Origin: Parvicella tangerina
GTDB lineage: Bacteria; Bacteroidota; Bacteroidia; Flavobacteriales_D; Parvicellaceae
DNA: 64,000 nucleotides
Reading direction: 5' to 3'
Assembly (NCBI RefSeq): GCF_907165195.1
Contig: NZ_OU015584.1
Span: 3,172,978 to 3,236,977 of the forward strand
Numbering within the stretch: position 1 is the first letter of the stretch; each line of letters begins with the position of its first letter. The translations under genes and the position numbers were made by a program. Below the pieces are notes generated by a model. The model ran no database searches. It was given only the letters and a program-made list of their open reading frames with translations, and was not told the origin of the DNA. Positions 37,391-46,418 of the stretch are shown in pieces.

Positions 37391-40300
37391 TTAGTCTCTT
37401 TTAATTTCAATTGATCCTTTTAAAGGTTCCATCCCGTCTCCTAATTCCAGAATATAGAAGTACGTCCCAGTAGTCACTTTATCTCCCATTAAGACGCCAA
37501 CACTAGGCGTTCCGTCCCAATCATTATTGTAGGGAGCGGCTTCATAAACCAGGTTACCCCACCTATTGAAGATGCTCAACTTATTATCAGGGTACAGATC
37601 TAAGCCAGTTATCACAAAAATGTCATTGATGTTATCGCCATTTGGAGAGAACCCTCCAGGCACCTTAAAGTCTACCGAAGACTCAATGGTTATCGTCACT
37701 GTAGCCGTATCGCAAATATTCACACAGAATGCATCACAAATCTCATACGTAAATGCCTCAGTCCCTACAAAATCATTATTACTGGTATAATCAATTGTTC
37801 CATCCACATTCACAGTTGCAGTTCCGTTTGAAGGAGAACTAACAATTGCTGGAGTACTTGAAGTCTGCGTATCATTGCTCATCACGTCAAATGTCTCATT
37901 GACACCAGAATTACTTGTATAACTGTCGTCAACTGCAACCAAGCTTCCTCCCACCGTTTGAACCGTTACGATCACATCATCTGAATTCTCACAGCTATTT
38001 CCATCGGTAAGCGTAACCGTGTAGGTTGTGGTAGCTGTTGGACTTACTGTAATACTAGGTGTTGTTTCTGTCGTACTCCACACTACGGAACCTGTTCCAG
38101 TGGCGGTTAAGGTAACATTGTCACCTGGACAAATGGTTTCATCCGCCCCGGCATCCACTGCTGGCAAAGGGTTAACCGTAATAGTAACCGCATCCCGACC
38201 ACCAACGTTTCCACATCCATTACTATTGAAAGCTTCAACATAGTACGTAGTCGTTGTAGTTGGCGATACAGTTAGAGGTGTTGAACCTAGATTCGTTCCT
38301 CCTGTAGAAGCGTCAAACACACTGTAAGTAACTCCAGTTCCAGTAGATCCAGCTCCCGTGATATCTACCGATTCACCTTCACAAATGGTATTCGAACCAG
38401 CTGTAGAGCCAGCCGTTGGGGCGGTTGGAGACTCATTCAAGGTAATTGTCACCGTACTGTTATTAGGGCAAGTTCCACCAGTAGTGTAGGTAATATCATA
38501 AGAGGCTCCTGCCGTTGAAGTAGACAAATCAATCTCTCCAGTCGTTCCATCAACTGTTATTCCTGCTGGTGTACTCGTAAACGTTCCTCCAGCAGTTCCA
38601 GAAATGTTCGCAACTGGATTGGTTTCATTCTCACAGAAACTTGTCGTTCCGTTGTAATCGAATGACGCATCATCCTGGGCAGTAATTGTAATCGTTGCTG
38701 TTTCATTTGCGGCAACACAACCTCCACCTGCTGGAATATCATTCTCTACGGTATACGTTCCAGGAACACTCGTGTTTAGATCCACTTCTCCTGTACTCGC
38801 GTTGATCACAAGATCAGTAGTTGCAGGTACGGCAGCAAAGGTTCCTGCACTTGCCCCAGGATCAAAAGTCACTGAAGCTGTTCCTGCACCTTCGCAATAA
38901 GGTGTTCCAGCATAACTAAACCCTGCTGTTGGTGATGAAGTCACTGTGACCTGAACCGTACTGTTATCTGGACAAGCACCACCTGTAGTATAAGTAATAT
39001 CATAAGTGTTAGCCGATGAAGATGCCAATGTAATTTCACCTGTTGTTCCATTCAGTGTTAAACCAGCTGGTGTGCTCGTAAATGAACCTCCAGAAGTCGT
39101 AATGGTAGGTGTAGGATCCGTTCCAGATAAACAATAAGTACTCGCTCCGTAAGCAAATGTTGGGTCATCTACTGCTACAACTTCAATTGAGCTTGTTGCG
39201 CTTGCAGCAGCACACCCACCAGCAGCAGCGATATCATTTGAAACCGTATAAACGCCTGGCGTACTTGCCGCCAGATCAACATCACCTGTTGAACTATTAA
39301 TGGACAAACCAGCTGTTGAACTAAACACTCCGCCACTTGCTCCGGCACCAAATGTAACAGAAGCAGTTCCAGCATCTGAACAATAAGGAGTTCCTGTGTA
39401 GCTGAATGTCGCATCAGGAGCAGAAGTTACACTAATACTTTGTGTAGATGAATTCGGACAAGTACCAGCTGTAGTGTATGTCACCGTATAACTCGTAACG
39501 CCATTCGCATCAAGATCAACCTCACCAGTTCCAGCAATGATAACTCCAGAATTGTCTATGGTAAACGTACCTCCAGTTACCCCTGAAATGGTTGGTGTTG
39601 GATCAGCTCCAGTCAAGCAATACGTACCACTTGCGTAGCTGAATGAAGCATCATCTAGTGCGTTGATGGTGACATCTGTTGTTGCAGCTGTTGACGTGCA
39701 CCCTGCCACAGTTACCGTACATGAATACGTCCCATCTGCTGCAGTTGTTGCTCCAGTGATGGTTGGGTCTTCTGAAGAAGAACTAAAACCATTTGGTCCT
39801 GTCCAAGCATAAGTTGCACCTCCAATCGTATTTGCAGTCAAATTAATAGTACCTCCATCACAAACTGGTGAGTTCGAACCAAGAGTTGGTGCACCTGGGA
39901 TTGGATTAACCGTAACTGCTACAGTTCCTGAGGTGGAAGTACAACCAGCCACTGTTGCCGTCACATTGTAGGTCCCATCTGCTGCAGAGGTAGCTCCTGA
40001 AATTGTTGGATTCTGACTACTTGACGCAAAACTATTTGGACCCGTCCATGAATAGGTTGCACCACTTACCGCGCTTGCGGTCAAGTTGATGTCGTCTCCA
40101 TCGCAAATCGGTGAGTTACTGCCCGCTGTTGGGGCGCTTGGTGTAGCGTTTACAGTTACATCTGTTGTAGCTGCTGAAGAAGTACACCCAGCAACCGTAA
40201 CGGTACAAGAATAAGTCCCATCTGCAGCGGTTGTCGCACTGGCAATAGTAGGATCTTCTGAAGAAGAACTAAAGCTATTTGGCCCTGTCCAGGCATACGT

Positions 40301-41644
40301 TGCACCACCAATCGTATTTGCTGTTAAATTAATTGGATCACCTTCACAAACTGGCGAGTTAGAACTAATTGTTGGAGCGCTTGGACCAGGAGTAACGGTA
40401 ATCATTGTAGGAGAACGATCACTCAAGCAAATTCCTGAGCCACTCGACACGTAATAAGTTGTTGTTGAAGTCAGTGAAGGGGTCGTAAACGATGCTCCCG
40501 TATGAACTGGCGAACCTCCTGAGGGAGTTGTATACCAATTATATGGAGCCCCAGATCCTCCACTAGCCGTTAGCGTTACTGAAGTTCCCGAACAAACTGA
40601 TTGATCTGCAGTAACAGATGGAGATGGGACCACATTCAGCTCCCAGAACACAAAACTCTTTGAACCTCCTGTGCCGTGAACGCCATCATAATAAGCACCC
40701 CCACCTGGGTCTGTAACAGGTAGAGCGGTGTCGTACGTTTGTTGAGCCATGAATAGTCGGTTCGTACCATCTACGTATGCTAAATGAGGAGCATAAGTAC
40801 TTCCATCACCAAAATAAGAAGACCAATCTGGGGAATAAGTCGAACGATCAACTTCCCACAAAAACGCCTGACCACCAGTTGCATTATTATAATGACCTGT
40901 AGCAGAAATAGCTGTCATTGACCAACTTCTACCAAAAAAGATCATCTTGTTACAGCTAACAATGACCGACCCGTAAAGCAGATCACCACTCGCGTCATCT
41001 CCCCAATAGGTTGCCCAGTTTCGGACTCCATTATTGGTGAATTTCAAGATCAAACTATTGAAACCACTAAATCCGGTACTCGTACCAGCATTTGCTGGAG
41101 CTGTTGTCAAGTTATATGCCCCTGCTAAAGTCTGTGTTGGGACATCACTACTATGGGTTCCAGCAGTTATGATAACTTCATCAGTTACAGGATCGATTGT
41201 TATAAAATTACCATTTCCCATTCTACTATCAATCCCATCATAACTGCTTCCTCCATATAAGGTATGCCAAACTAATGCTCTGGATGAATTGAACTTTCCA
41301 ATACTAATATCTTCTGATGTTGTGGTATTATCAAAGTACGCTCCACCACCAGGGTTGACCATCTGTTCAGTAGCGGTACCTGAAGAAAAATAGGATGCAT
41401 CGCCTGTAAAGAAGATATTGTCATTTTCATCATATCGTACGTTAACTCCATCCAACGAGCCCGCACCCCCTAAAAATGTTCCCCAAGTCAGGTTATAAGA
41501 GGCATCTAATTCAAAAAAGAAGTAGTCGGTGAACCCACCATTGACTGCTTGATTATAGGCCCCTGCTCTCGTCATTAAAGGCCCTGGACCCCAGTCATAG
41601 GCTCCCATACCAAAAACAACTTTACCTGTTGAACTAATATCCAA
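37391..41644 (-). CDS. type B T9SS surface protein, downstream part of a frameshifted gene
   Basis: About 1417 residues open in this frame. They hold the rest of an SBBP-type beta-propeller (to about residue 340, with repeats like WGTFLGGAGSLDGVN), then an Ig-like domain, three nearly identical Ig-like repeats (SNSPVC...WTGPN), about five repeats opening DDxxFxY...GxxYC, two further Ig/PKD-like domains, a cadherin-like VDDSYTSNSG domain, and a C-terminal gliding-motility-associated type B sorting domain (GGFSPNGDNINDIF to SIEIKRD). The frame has no signal peptide; the N-terminal part is in the +1-shifted frame upstream. Together the parts form one roughly 1810-residue secreted protein. Translation of this part alone from the internal ATG is unlikely to be the native product. 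Confidence 0.85.
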   Translation of the reverse strand: MDISSTGKVVFGMGAYDWGPGPLMTRAGAYNQAVNGGFTDYFFFELDASYNLTWGTFLGGAGSLDGVNVRYDENDNIFFTGDASYFSSGTATEQMVNPGGGAYFDNTTTSEDISIGKFNSSRALVWHTLYGGSSYDGIDSRMGNGNFITIDPVTDEVIITAGTHSSDVPTQTLAGAYNLTTAPANAGTSTGFSGFNSLILKFTNNGVRNWATYWGDDASGDLLYGSVIVSCNKMIFFGRSWSMTAISATGHYNNATGGQAFLWEVDRSTYSPDWSSYFGDGSTYAPHLAYVDGTNRLFMAQQTYDTALPVTDPGGGAYYDGVHGTGGSKSFVFWELNVVPSPSVTADQSVCSGTSVTLTASGGSGAPYNWYTTPSGGSPVHTGASFTTPSLTSTTTYYVSSGSGICLSDRSPTMITVTPGPSAPTISSNSPVCEGDPINLTANTIGGATYAWTGPNSFSSSSEDPTIASATTAADGTYSCTVTVAGCTSSAATTDVTVNATPSAPTAGSNSPICDGDDINLTASAVSGATYSWTGPNSFASSSQNPTISGATSAADGTYNVTATVAGCTSTSGTVAVTVNPIPGAPTLGSNSPVCDGGTINLTANTIGGATYAWTGPNGFSSSSEDPTITGATTAADGTYSCTVTVAGCTSTAATTDVTINALDDASFSYASGTYCLTGADPTPTISGVTGGTFTIDNSGVIIAGTGEVDLDANGVTSYTVTYTTAGTCPNSSTQSISVTSAPDATFSYTGTPYCSDAGTASVTFGAGASGGVFSSTAGLSINSSTGDVDLAASTPGVYTVSNDIAAAGGCAAASATSSIEVVAVDDPTFAYGASTYCLSGTDPTPTITTSGGSFTSTPAGLTLNGTTGEITLASSSANTYDITYTTGGACPDNSTVQVTVTSSPTAGFSYAGTPYCEGAGTASVTFDPGASAGTFAAVPATTDLVINASTGEVDLNTSVPGTYTVENDIPAGGGCVAANETATITITAQDDASFDYNGTTSFCENETNPVANISGTAGGTFTSTPAGITVDGTTGEIDLSTSTAGASYDITYTTGGTCPNNSTVTITLNESPTAPTAGSTAGSNTICEGESVDITGAGSTGTGVTYSVFDASTGGTNLGSTPLTVSPTTTTTYYVEAFNSNGCGNVGGRDAVTITVNPLPAVDAGADETICPGDNVTLTATGTGSVVWSTTETTPSITVSPTATTTYTVTLTDGNSCENSDDVIVTVQTVGGSLVAVDDSYTSNSGVNETFDVMSNDTQTSSTPAIVSSPSNGTATVNVDGTIDYTSNNDFVGTEAFTYEICDAFCVNICDTATVTITIESSVDFKVPGGFSPNGDNINDIFVITGLDLYPDNKLSIFNRWGNLVYEAAPYNNDWDGTPSVGVLMGDKVTTGTYFYILELGDGMEPLKGSIEIKRD
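39655..40390 (-). repeat. three tandem Ig-like domain repeats
   Basis: Three units of about 240 bp, each starting with a SNSPVC/SNSPIC-type motif and containing GATYxWTGPNxF. The first and third are much closer in DNA sequence than either is to the second, which suggests conversion or duplication within the gene. Boundaries are approximate. Confidence 0.75.
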
Positions 41645-42828
41645 AGAGGTCTCTGACGAACTATGCCCCCAATGAACGTTGAATGCACTAACTCACCAGT
41701 ACTAACATCGAACCTCACGTAGAAATTAGGATCATCAGCTGCATTATAGTAACCACTCCCATTCACCAAAGGCCAAGTACTATTGCTGTAACCTGTCAAA
41801 TGAACCATTCCATTATCGATCGCCATTGGATCCGTTCCATAAACATAATCTCCGCTGGTCCCTCCGATATTTGTTGCCCAAACCAACTGTCTGGAACTGT
41901 TGAACTTGGCTATATAAAGTTCTGCTCCACTTGCGTAAGCTTGTGAATATGCAGAACCTCCCGGATCGACCATAGGGAAACCTCCTTTGTTATCTGTGGC
42001 CACTAAAAATAAATTCCCACTTGCATCCGCCTCAATGTACTCATAATCGAGACCACCAAAGGAAGTAACTGTTGACTCGAAATATGTACACCAGGTCAAT
42101 GATGGATCAATTACAAGTGAGTTGTACCCTTGATCAGTTTTGAACTTTATTCGATTCTCATGAATTGAATAAGCAACATCAACTTCTGCTTTTTCATCTC
42201 CATTCATGTATGAATAAGGGATATCTTCTACCAGATCAAGAAACTCTGTTTCAATCACCAATTCATTATCAGTAACCCGAACATTCTCCGCTCCATTATA
42301 GAACAATGAGACATCACTAAGATCTGCGCCTTTGTGTAGTACAATGTCATATTTCAACCCTGCTTCATTTGGATAAAAGACAAAATCGATATGATCATAC
42401 ATCTCCTTATAGGTCAACTTTTCATAAACGGGCGCATTTTGAACATTTACTAAATCAGCGTGATAATAATTGCTGCTATAAGAAGCTTTATCACTTCCCA
42501 AAAGTTCCACATTTTCATTAGCGCCTTCAAACTCTAGGTCAACTCTGTTTACATCATAAGTCATTTCTCTAAATAGGCTATCGTAGACATCACTTCCGGG
42601 CTCATGCCCTTCCAAAACTTCACGATGAACATTCTTAATCGCATAGACTACCTTATTATCGAGAAAAAAGACTTCTGCATCTCCCAATTGATAAGTAAAT
42701 TTAACTTCTGAATGAAGCTGCCCCTCCGCGTCATAGACCTGTCCTTTATTTTCTACAAATTGAGATGTGTAAATATTAGACCATCCCATTAGCACTAATA
42801 GGGGTAAAATTCTAAACGTGTATTTCAT
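41575..42828 (-). CDS. type B T9SS surface protein, upstream part of a frameshifted gene
   Basis: About 417 residues. The signal peptide (MKYTFRILPLLVLMGWS) is followed by FVENKGQVYDAEGQL, the start of the DUF7948 domain found before SBBP repeats in Bacteroidota, then the first SBBP propeller units (VWATNIGGTSGDYVYG). The frame reads sensibly to STFIGG at 41666-41683 and then runs as unrelated sequence to a stop at 41575. The next expected words, HSSSETSLDISSTG, are in the other frame. An ATG at 42861 is an alternative start, but the signal peptide begins at 42828. Confidence 0.82.
   Translation of the reverse strand: MKYTFRILPLLVLMGWSNIYTSQFVENKGQVYDAEGQLHSEVKFTYQLGDAEVFFLDNKVVYAIKNVHREVLEGHEPGSDVYDSLFREMTYDVNRVDLEFEGANENVELLGSDKASYSSNYYHADLVNVQNAPVYEKLTYKEMYDHIDFVFYPNEAGLKYDIVLHKGADLSDVSLFYNGAENVRVTDNELVIETEFLDLVEDIPYSYMNGDEKAEVDVAYSIHENRIKFKTDQGYNSLVIDPSLTWCTYFESTVTSFGGLDYEYIEADASGNLFLVATDNKGGFPMVDPGGSAYSQAYASGAELYIAKFNSSRQLVWATNIGGTSGDYVYGTDPMAIDNGMVHLTGYSNSTWPLVNGSGYYNAADDPNFYVRFDVSTGELVHSTFIGGIVRQRPLWILVQQVKLFLVWEPMTGVQGL
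41666..41670 (-). other. G5 homopolymer at the frameshift point
   Basis: The minus strand reads ATT GGGGG CAT. Six G would keep the DUF7948/SBBP frame joined to the Ig/CHU_C frame; there are five. The lost base could be a true mutation, a base-calling error, or a slippage site. Confidence 0.85.
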
Positions 42829-42880
42829 AAGATAAACTGTAAGATTTCTAGCAATCTCCATAACCAGGAGACCTCAATTC

Positions 42881-42888
42881 CAAAACTA
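42881..42888 (-). promoter_or_regulatory. putative promoter of the T9SS cargo operon
   Basis: TAGTTTTG on the minus strand, a full -7 match, upstream of both candidate starts (42861 and 42828). Confidence 0.45.
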
Positions 42889-42914
42889 ATTAAAAAGCAA
42901 TAAAAATTGAACTA

Positions 42915-43592
42915 TTACTTCTCTTTTTTTCTAATAACAACCACAAATTCCCCTTTTGGTTCCTTAGAACGGAACTTCTCGAGCAATTCTTTAGGAGTAC
43001 CTCTTAAGTTCTCTTCAAACTTCTTAGATAGTTCACGAGACAAAGACACTTGGGTGTCTTCTCCCAAAATATCCTTTACCTCATTTAATAACTTTACGAT
43101 GCGATAAGGAGATTCATAAAGCACCAGAGTTTCAGCAAATTCAGCCAATTCACCCCAACGCTTTTGGCGCCCTTTTTTTTGTGGAAGGAATCCTTCAAAA
43201 TGGAATTTATCGCAAGGGAATCCACTGTTTACCAGAGCAGGAACAAAAGCTGTTGCTCCGGGCAATGTCTCCAACTCTAGATCATTAGCAATGCACTCAC
43301 GAACCAATAAAAACCCTGGATCTGAAATTGCAGGAGTACCCGCATCTGAAATCAACGCAAACCCATTTTCCGCTTGTGCAATCTGTTCGACTATCGAATT
43401 GACCACCTTATGCTCGTTGTGCATGTGGTAAGACCTCAGTGGCGTTGTTATTTCAAAATGATTAAAAAGAAACTTACTCGTTCTAGTATCTTCTGCTAAC
43501 ACCAAGTCAACCTCTTTCAAAACACGAATTGCTCTGAAGGTCATATCCTCCAAATTACCAATAGGAGTGGGAACAATATACAGTTTTGACAT
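42915..43592 (-). CDS. rsmI: 16S rRNA (cytidine(1402)-2'-O)-methyltransferase
   Basis: A 225-residue tetrapyrrole-methylase-fold enzyme. Signature segments are YIVPTPIGNLEDMTFRAI, VLAEDTRTSKFLFNH, LISDAGTPAISDPGF and the SAM-site PGATAFVPALVNSG. It lacks the C-terminal extension seen in some RsmI proteins. It methylates C1402 in the decoding centre together with RsmH. The gene starts 1 base after the RDD gene stop on the same strand. Confidence 0.95.
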   Translation of the reverse strand: MSKLYIVPTPIGNLEDMTFRAIRVLKEVDLVLAEDTRTSKFLFNHFEITTPLRSYHMHNEHKVVNSIVEQIAQAENGFALISDAGTPAISDPGFLLVRECIANDLELETLPGATAFVPALVNSGFPCDKFHFEGFLPQKKGRQKRWGELAEFAETLVLYESPYRIVKLLNEVKDILGEDTQVSLSRELSKKFEENLRGTPKELLEKFRSKEPKGEFVVVIRKKEK

Positions 43593-43593
43593 T

Positions 43594-44349
43594 TTAAGAA
43601 CGTGTTAGTACAATGTAATCTTGCAGTGCAGTCTTCAAGAACGTTAATTTTTTCTCTGGCACCTCAGCCATCCCGAGTCTATCGGATGTTTTTTGAGCCA
43701 ATTGCCGAACAAGGTCTTTGTGCGCATCGTTCGGATTTTTTTTCAGACGCTCCATGGCATTTTTAATCAACAACATATCCTCATCCGTCATTTGAACGAT
43801 TGTCGGGTAAGTAGCTTCATAATCTTTACTGCTTTTAATGTTCAGAATATCCGTAATACTAAATTCATTGGTGGGTCTTAGTTTAATGACCACTGTGTTT
43901 CCAACCAGATCCCCCAGGCGCTGCGACCGTTCATTAGATAAGGCCACCACGATTCCTAATGCGCCAATGGAACCGGTCAGATCAATGAACCGAAACACCC
44001 ATCTAAGAAAAAGATCACCGATTGAAGCATTCTCACCATTCGATCGAATCACTCGGAGCCCCATCGCCATTTTCCCAACGGTTTGTCCAGCAAAAATGGC
44101 CTCCATCCAAAAAGAATAGAAAAAGCCCGGTAAGCACAACAAATAGAAAATGAGCATTTCCACTCCAAAATCACTGTTCCAACGAAAACTTGAGAACATC
44201 AAGGCAGAAACAAGGATCGAGATCAGAAAAATATAAAACCCAACAATAACAAGATCCAAAACACTCGCTACAACACGACTCATGATCGGAGCCATCTCAT
44301 ACTGAATCACCACATTGTGGGCCGTTACTATTTCTGCCGTTTTTGCCAA
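43594..44349 (-). CDS. RDD family membrane protein of the MoxR cluster
   Basis: A 251-residue protein with an N-terminal RDD domain (about 20-165, four hydrophobic segments; SRVVASVLDLVIVGFYIF carries the Arg and Asp, and GQTVGKMAMGLRV follows) and a soluble C-terminal helical region of about 80 residues. RDD proteins of this type sit beside SpoIIM, DUF4129, DUF4350, MoxR and DUF58 genes in Bacteroidota. Here it is divergent from the rest of that group by 113 bases. A transport role has been proposed for RDD proteins but cannot be judged here. Confidence 0.88.
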   Translation of the reverse strand: MAKTAEIVTAHNVVIQYEMAPIMSRVVASVLDLVIVGFYIFLISILVSALMFSSFRWNSDFGVEMLIFYLLCLPGFFYSFWMEAIFAGQTVGKMAMGLRVIRSNGENASIGDLFLRWVFRFIDLTGSIGALGIVVALSNERSQRLGDLVGNTVVIKLRPTNEFSITDILNIKSSKDYEATYPTIVQMTDEDMLLIKNAMERLKKNPNDAHKDLVRQLAQKTSDRLGMAEVPEKKLTFLKTALQDYIVLTRS

Positions 44350-44371
44350 AACACTAATCGAATGTATCCTC

Positions 44372-44379
44372 CAAAATTA
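44372..44379 (-). promoter_or_regulatory. putative RDD-rsmI promoter -7 box
   Basis: TAATTTTG on the minus strand, full match, 22 bases upstream of the RDD start. In the opposite direction only a TAAATTTA near-match precedes the SpoIIM gene. Confidence 0.5.
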
Positions 44380-44462
44380 GCAGGATATTTTTAAATTATT
44401 CCAATTTAGAGGGCAAATAGCCAAAATCATTTCTAAATTTATGGTCTGTTGAAATTTTCAGT

Positions 44463-46418
44463 GTGAAGGAGACTACATTCATCAACCAAAACAAGAAAAA
44501 GTGGGCGAAATTTGAGAAGATGTCCAAAACGCAGCAGAATGATCCTGATGAGATGACCCAACTTTTTGTGGAATTGACGGATGATTTGGCTTTTGCTCGG
44601 ACATACTACCCAAAGCGCTCAGTACGTGTATACCTAAATGCTCTTGCTCAGCGTATCTTCCACGATCTTTACAAGAAAAAAAGAACTCCTTTAAAGAAGT
44701 TTTGGTCCTTTTGGACTACCGACCTTCCTTTAGAAATGTATCGGGCAAGGTGGACTTTACTCACTGCCTTTGTCATTTTTGCTATCGGCATGCTGATTGG
44801 CATTGTATCTACCATTGACAATCCAAACTTTTTGGGCTCAGTTATTGGCTATGACTATGTTGCCGTTGCAGAACACAATATTGACCAAGGAAAACCAATG
44901 AGCATTTACGGAGATGGTTCAGAAGAACTTTCATTCGTTATGATCGCTGTCAACAACCTGTTGGTGGCTTTAATGGCCTTTTTATTAGGCATCTTTTTCT
45001 CTATTGGTTCTGGTGTCTACCTGTTCTTTAACTCCATCATGGTAGGTGCTTTTCAGTGGTTCTATGTGGTGCGGAACCTAACTCTTGCATCCTTTCTTAC
45101 GATTTGGATCCACGGTGCAATTGAAATCCCTGCAATCATTTTGGCGTCTACAGCTGGGATTGTAATGGGTAACGGCATTCTATTTCCGAAAACCCTGACG
45201 CGTGGACAATCGTTGATCATTTCAGCTAAACGAGGTATCAAGATCATGATCGGGATTATTCCTTTTATTCTTCTTGCAGCCTTTATAGAAGGCTATGCAA
45301 CGAGACACACGGTTGTTTCCATTGAAGGTGATCCCATCCCAACAGAATGGCCCCCTGCCCTAAAATGGACATTCATTCTTACCAGCTTTGGATTAGTCCT
45401 GTTCTATTTTGTGATCTACCCCATTATCGTTGCCAGAAAACAAAACTTTTCAGGGAAATTGGTCGAGGCTCCTCAATATAAAAAGAAACAACAAGTTGTC
45501 TTCAACCGCATCAAGAGTACTGGAGAACTTTTTTCAGATACGTTTTCAAGTTATGCAAAATCATTTGCCCTCTTTTTTAAACTTTTCCTGATTTCCGTAC
45601 CACTCATCGGCCTACTTACTTACCTTACCTTTGAACAAATACCCTATTACTTTTATGATGCCATAGGCAATCAATATAGTCTCTTTGACCCGTTTCAAAT
45701 TGTATTTTCGCGCACCAGGGAACTCTGGGAAAACATGCCTGTTATTATGCAGTGGAATGACTTTTTTGTTTGGGAACTCTTCCTACTTCATGTTTTCATT
45801 TTTGCACTAAATGGCTTTCATCTACTTTATGCGTTTAGGGTCTGTGTAAAAAAGGACCTGAAAGCAAATGTATCTAGTTATTTCAGGCTGATGCTGCGGT
45901 CATTCATTCCGCTTTTATTCGCCTTCTTTATCATGGGAATTATTGCTGCTCATGTACCTTTTGCAGCAATGCTTCTCTTGGGCGGTCTAAGTCCATTTCT
46001 TATCATGTGGGCCTTACCTACGGCAATTACTAAAGAACCTCTCGGAAAGGGACTCAAGTATGGACTTACTAAAAGCTGGAAATCATTTGGAATTGGAATA
46101 GGTTTGTTTTTTGCTATTGCTGGTACATTAACCTTTATCATTACCTACGTTGGGATTCCCATAAACTATGTTAAAGATATGCCTATACAGTGGTTTGTAC
46201 TTCCTTTGGCTGACAACCCACAATACATGTTTGTAATGATCGATGCAAACATCAATTTAATTTTGAGTCATTTACTATTCCCAATTTTCCTATTGGCTTT
46301 TAGCTTTTTGTACTTCTCGATCATGGAAAAAGAAGAAGCAAGAGGAATGTACGAAAGACTCAAATCGTTTGGAACAAAAAGTAAAGTGTACGAAGCTTTT
46401 GATGAAGGAACCTATTAA
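44463..46418 (+). CDS. SpoIIM-family membrane protein with C-terminal extension
   Basis: A 651-residue polytopic protein starting at GTG 44463. The first 330 residues match the SpoIIM (stage II sporulation M) family of non-sporulating bacteria: a cytoplasmic helical start (FVELTDDLAFARTYYP), then helices with NNLLVALMAFLLGIFFSIGSG and an IHGAIEIPAIILA motif. The remaining 320 residues add about six further helices (for example FMIGFII-like AFFIMGIIAAHV and ALPTAITKEPLGKGLKYG) that are not part of SpoIIM. It opens the operon running to DUF58 and overlaps the next gene. Confidence 0.86.
   Translation: MKETTFINQNKKKWAKFEKMSKTQQNDPDEMTQLFVELTDDLAFARTYYPKRSVRVYLNALAQRIFHDLYKKKRTPLKKFWSFWTTDLPLEMYRARWTLLTAFVIFAIGMLIGIVSTIDNPNFLGSVIGYDYVAVAEHNIDQGKPMSIYGDGSEELSFVMIAVNNLLVALMAFLLGIFFSIGSGVYLFFNSIMVGAFQWFYVVRNLTLASFLTIWIHGAIEIPAIILASTAGIVMGNGILFPKTLTRGQSLIISAKRGIKIMIGIIPFILLAAFIEGYATRHTVVSIEGDPIPTEWPPALKWTFILTSFGLVLFYFVIYPIIVARKQNFSGKLVEAPQYKKKQQVVFNRIKSTGELFSDTFSSYAKSFALFFKLFLISVPLIGLLTYLTFEQIPYYFYDAIGNQYSLFDPFQIVFSRTRELWENMPVIMQWNDFFVWELFLLHVFIFALNGFHLLYAFRVCVKKDLKANVSSYFRLMLRSFIPLLFAFFIMGIIAAHVPFAAMLLLGGLSPFLIMWALPTAITKEPLGKGLKYGLTKSWKSFGIGIGLFFAIAGTLTFIITYVGIPINYVKDMPIQWFVLPLADNPQYMFVMIDANINLILSHLLFPIFLLAFSFLYFSIMEKEEARGMYERLKSFGTKSKVYEAFDEGTY

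Noticed and set aside
39175-39414. Gln/Leu-rich open frame within the adhesin region
   Set aside because: A shifted frame of the Thr/Ser/Ala-rich repeat region; composition follows directly from the coding frame.
41575-41644. Reading the two adhesin frames as two independent overlapping genes
   Set aside because: The downstream frame has no signal peptide or promoter and directly continues the SBBP repeat broken in the upstream frame.
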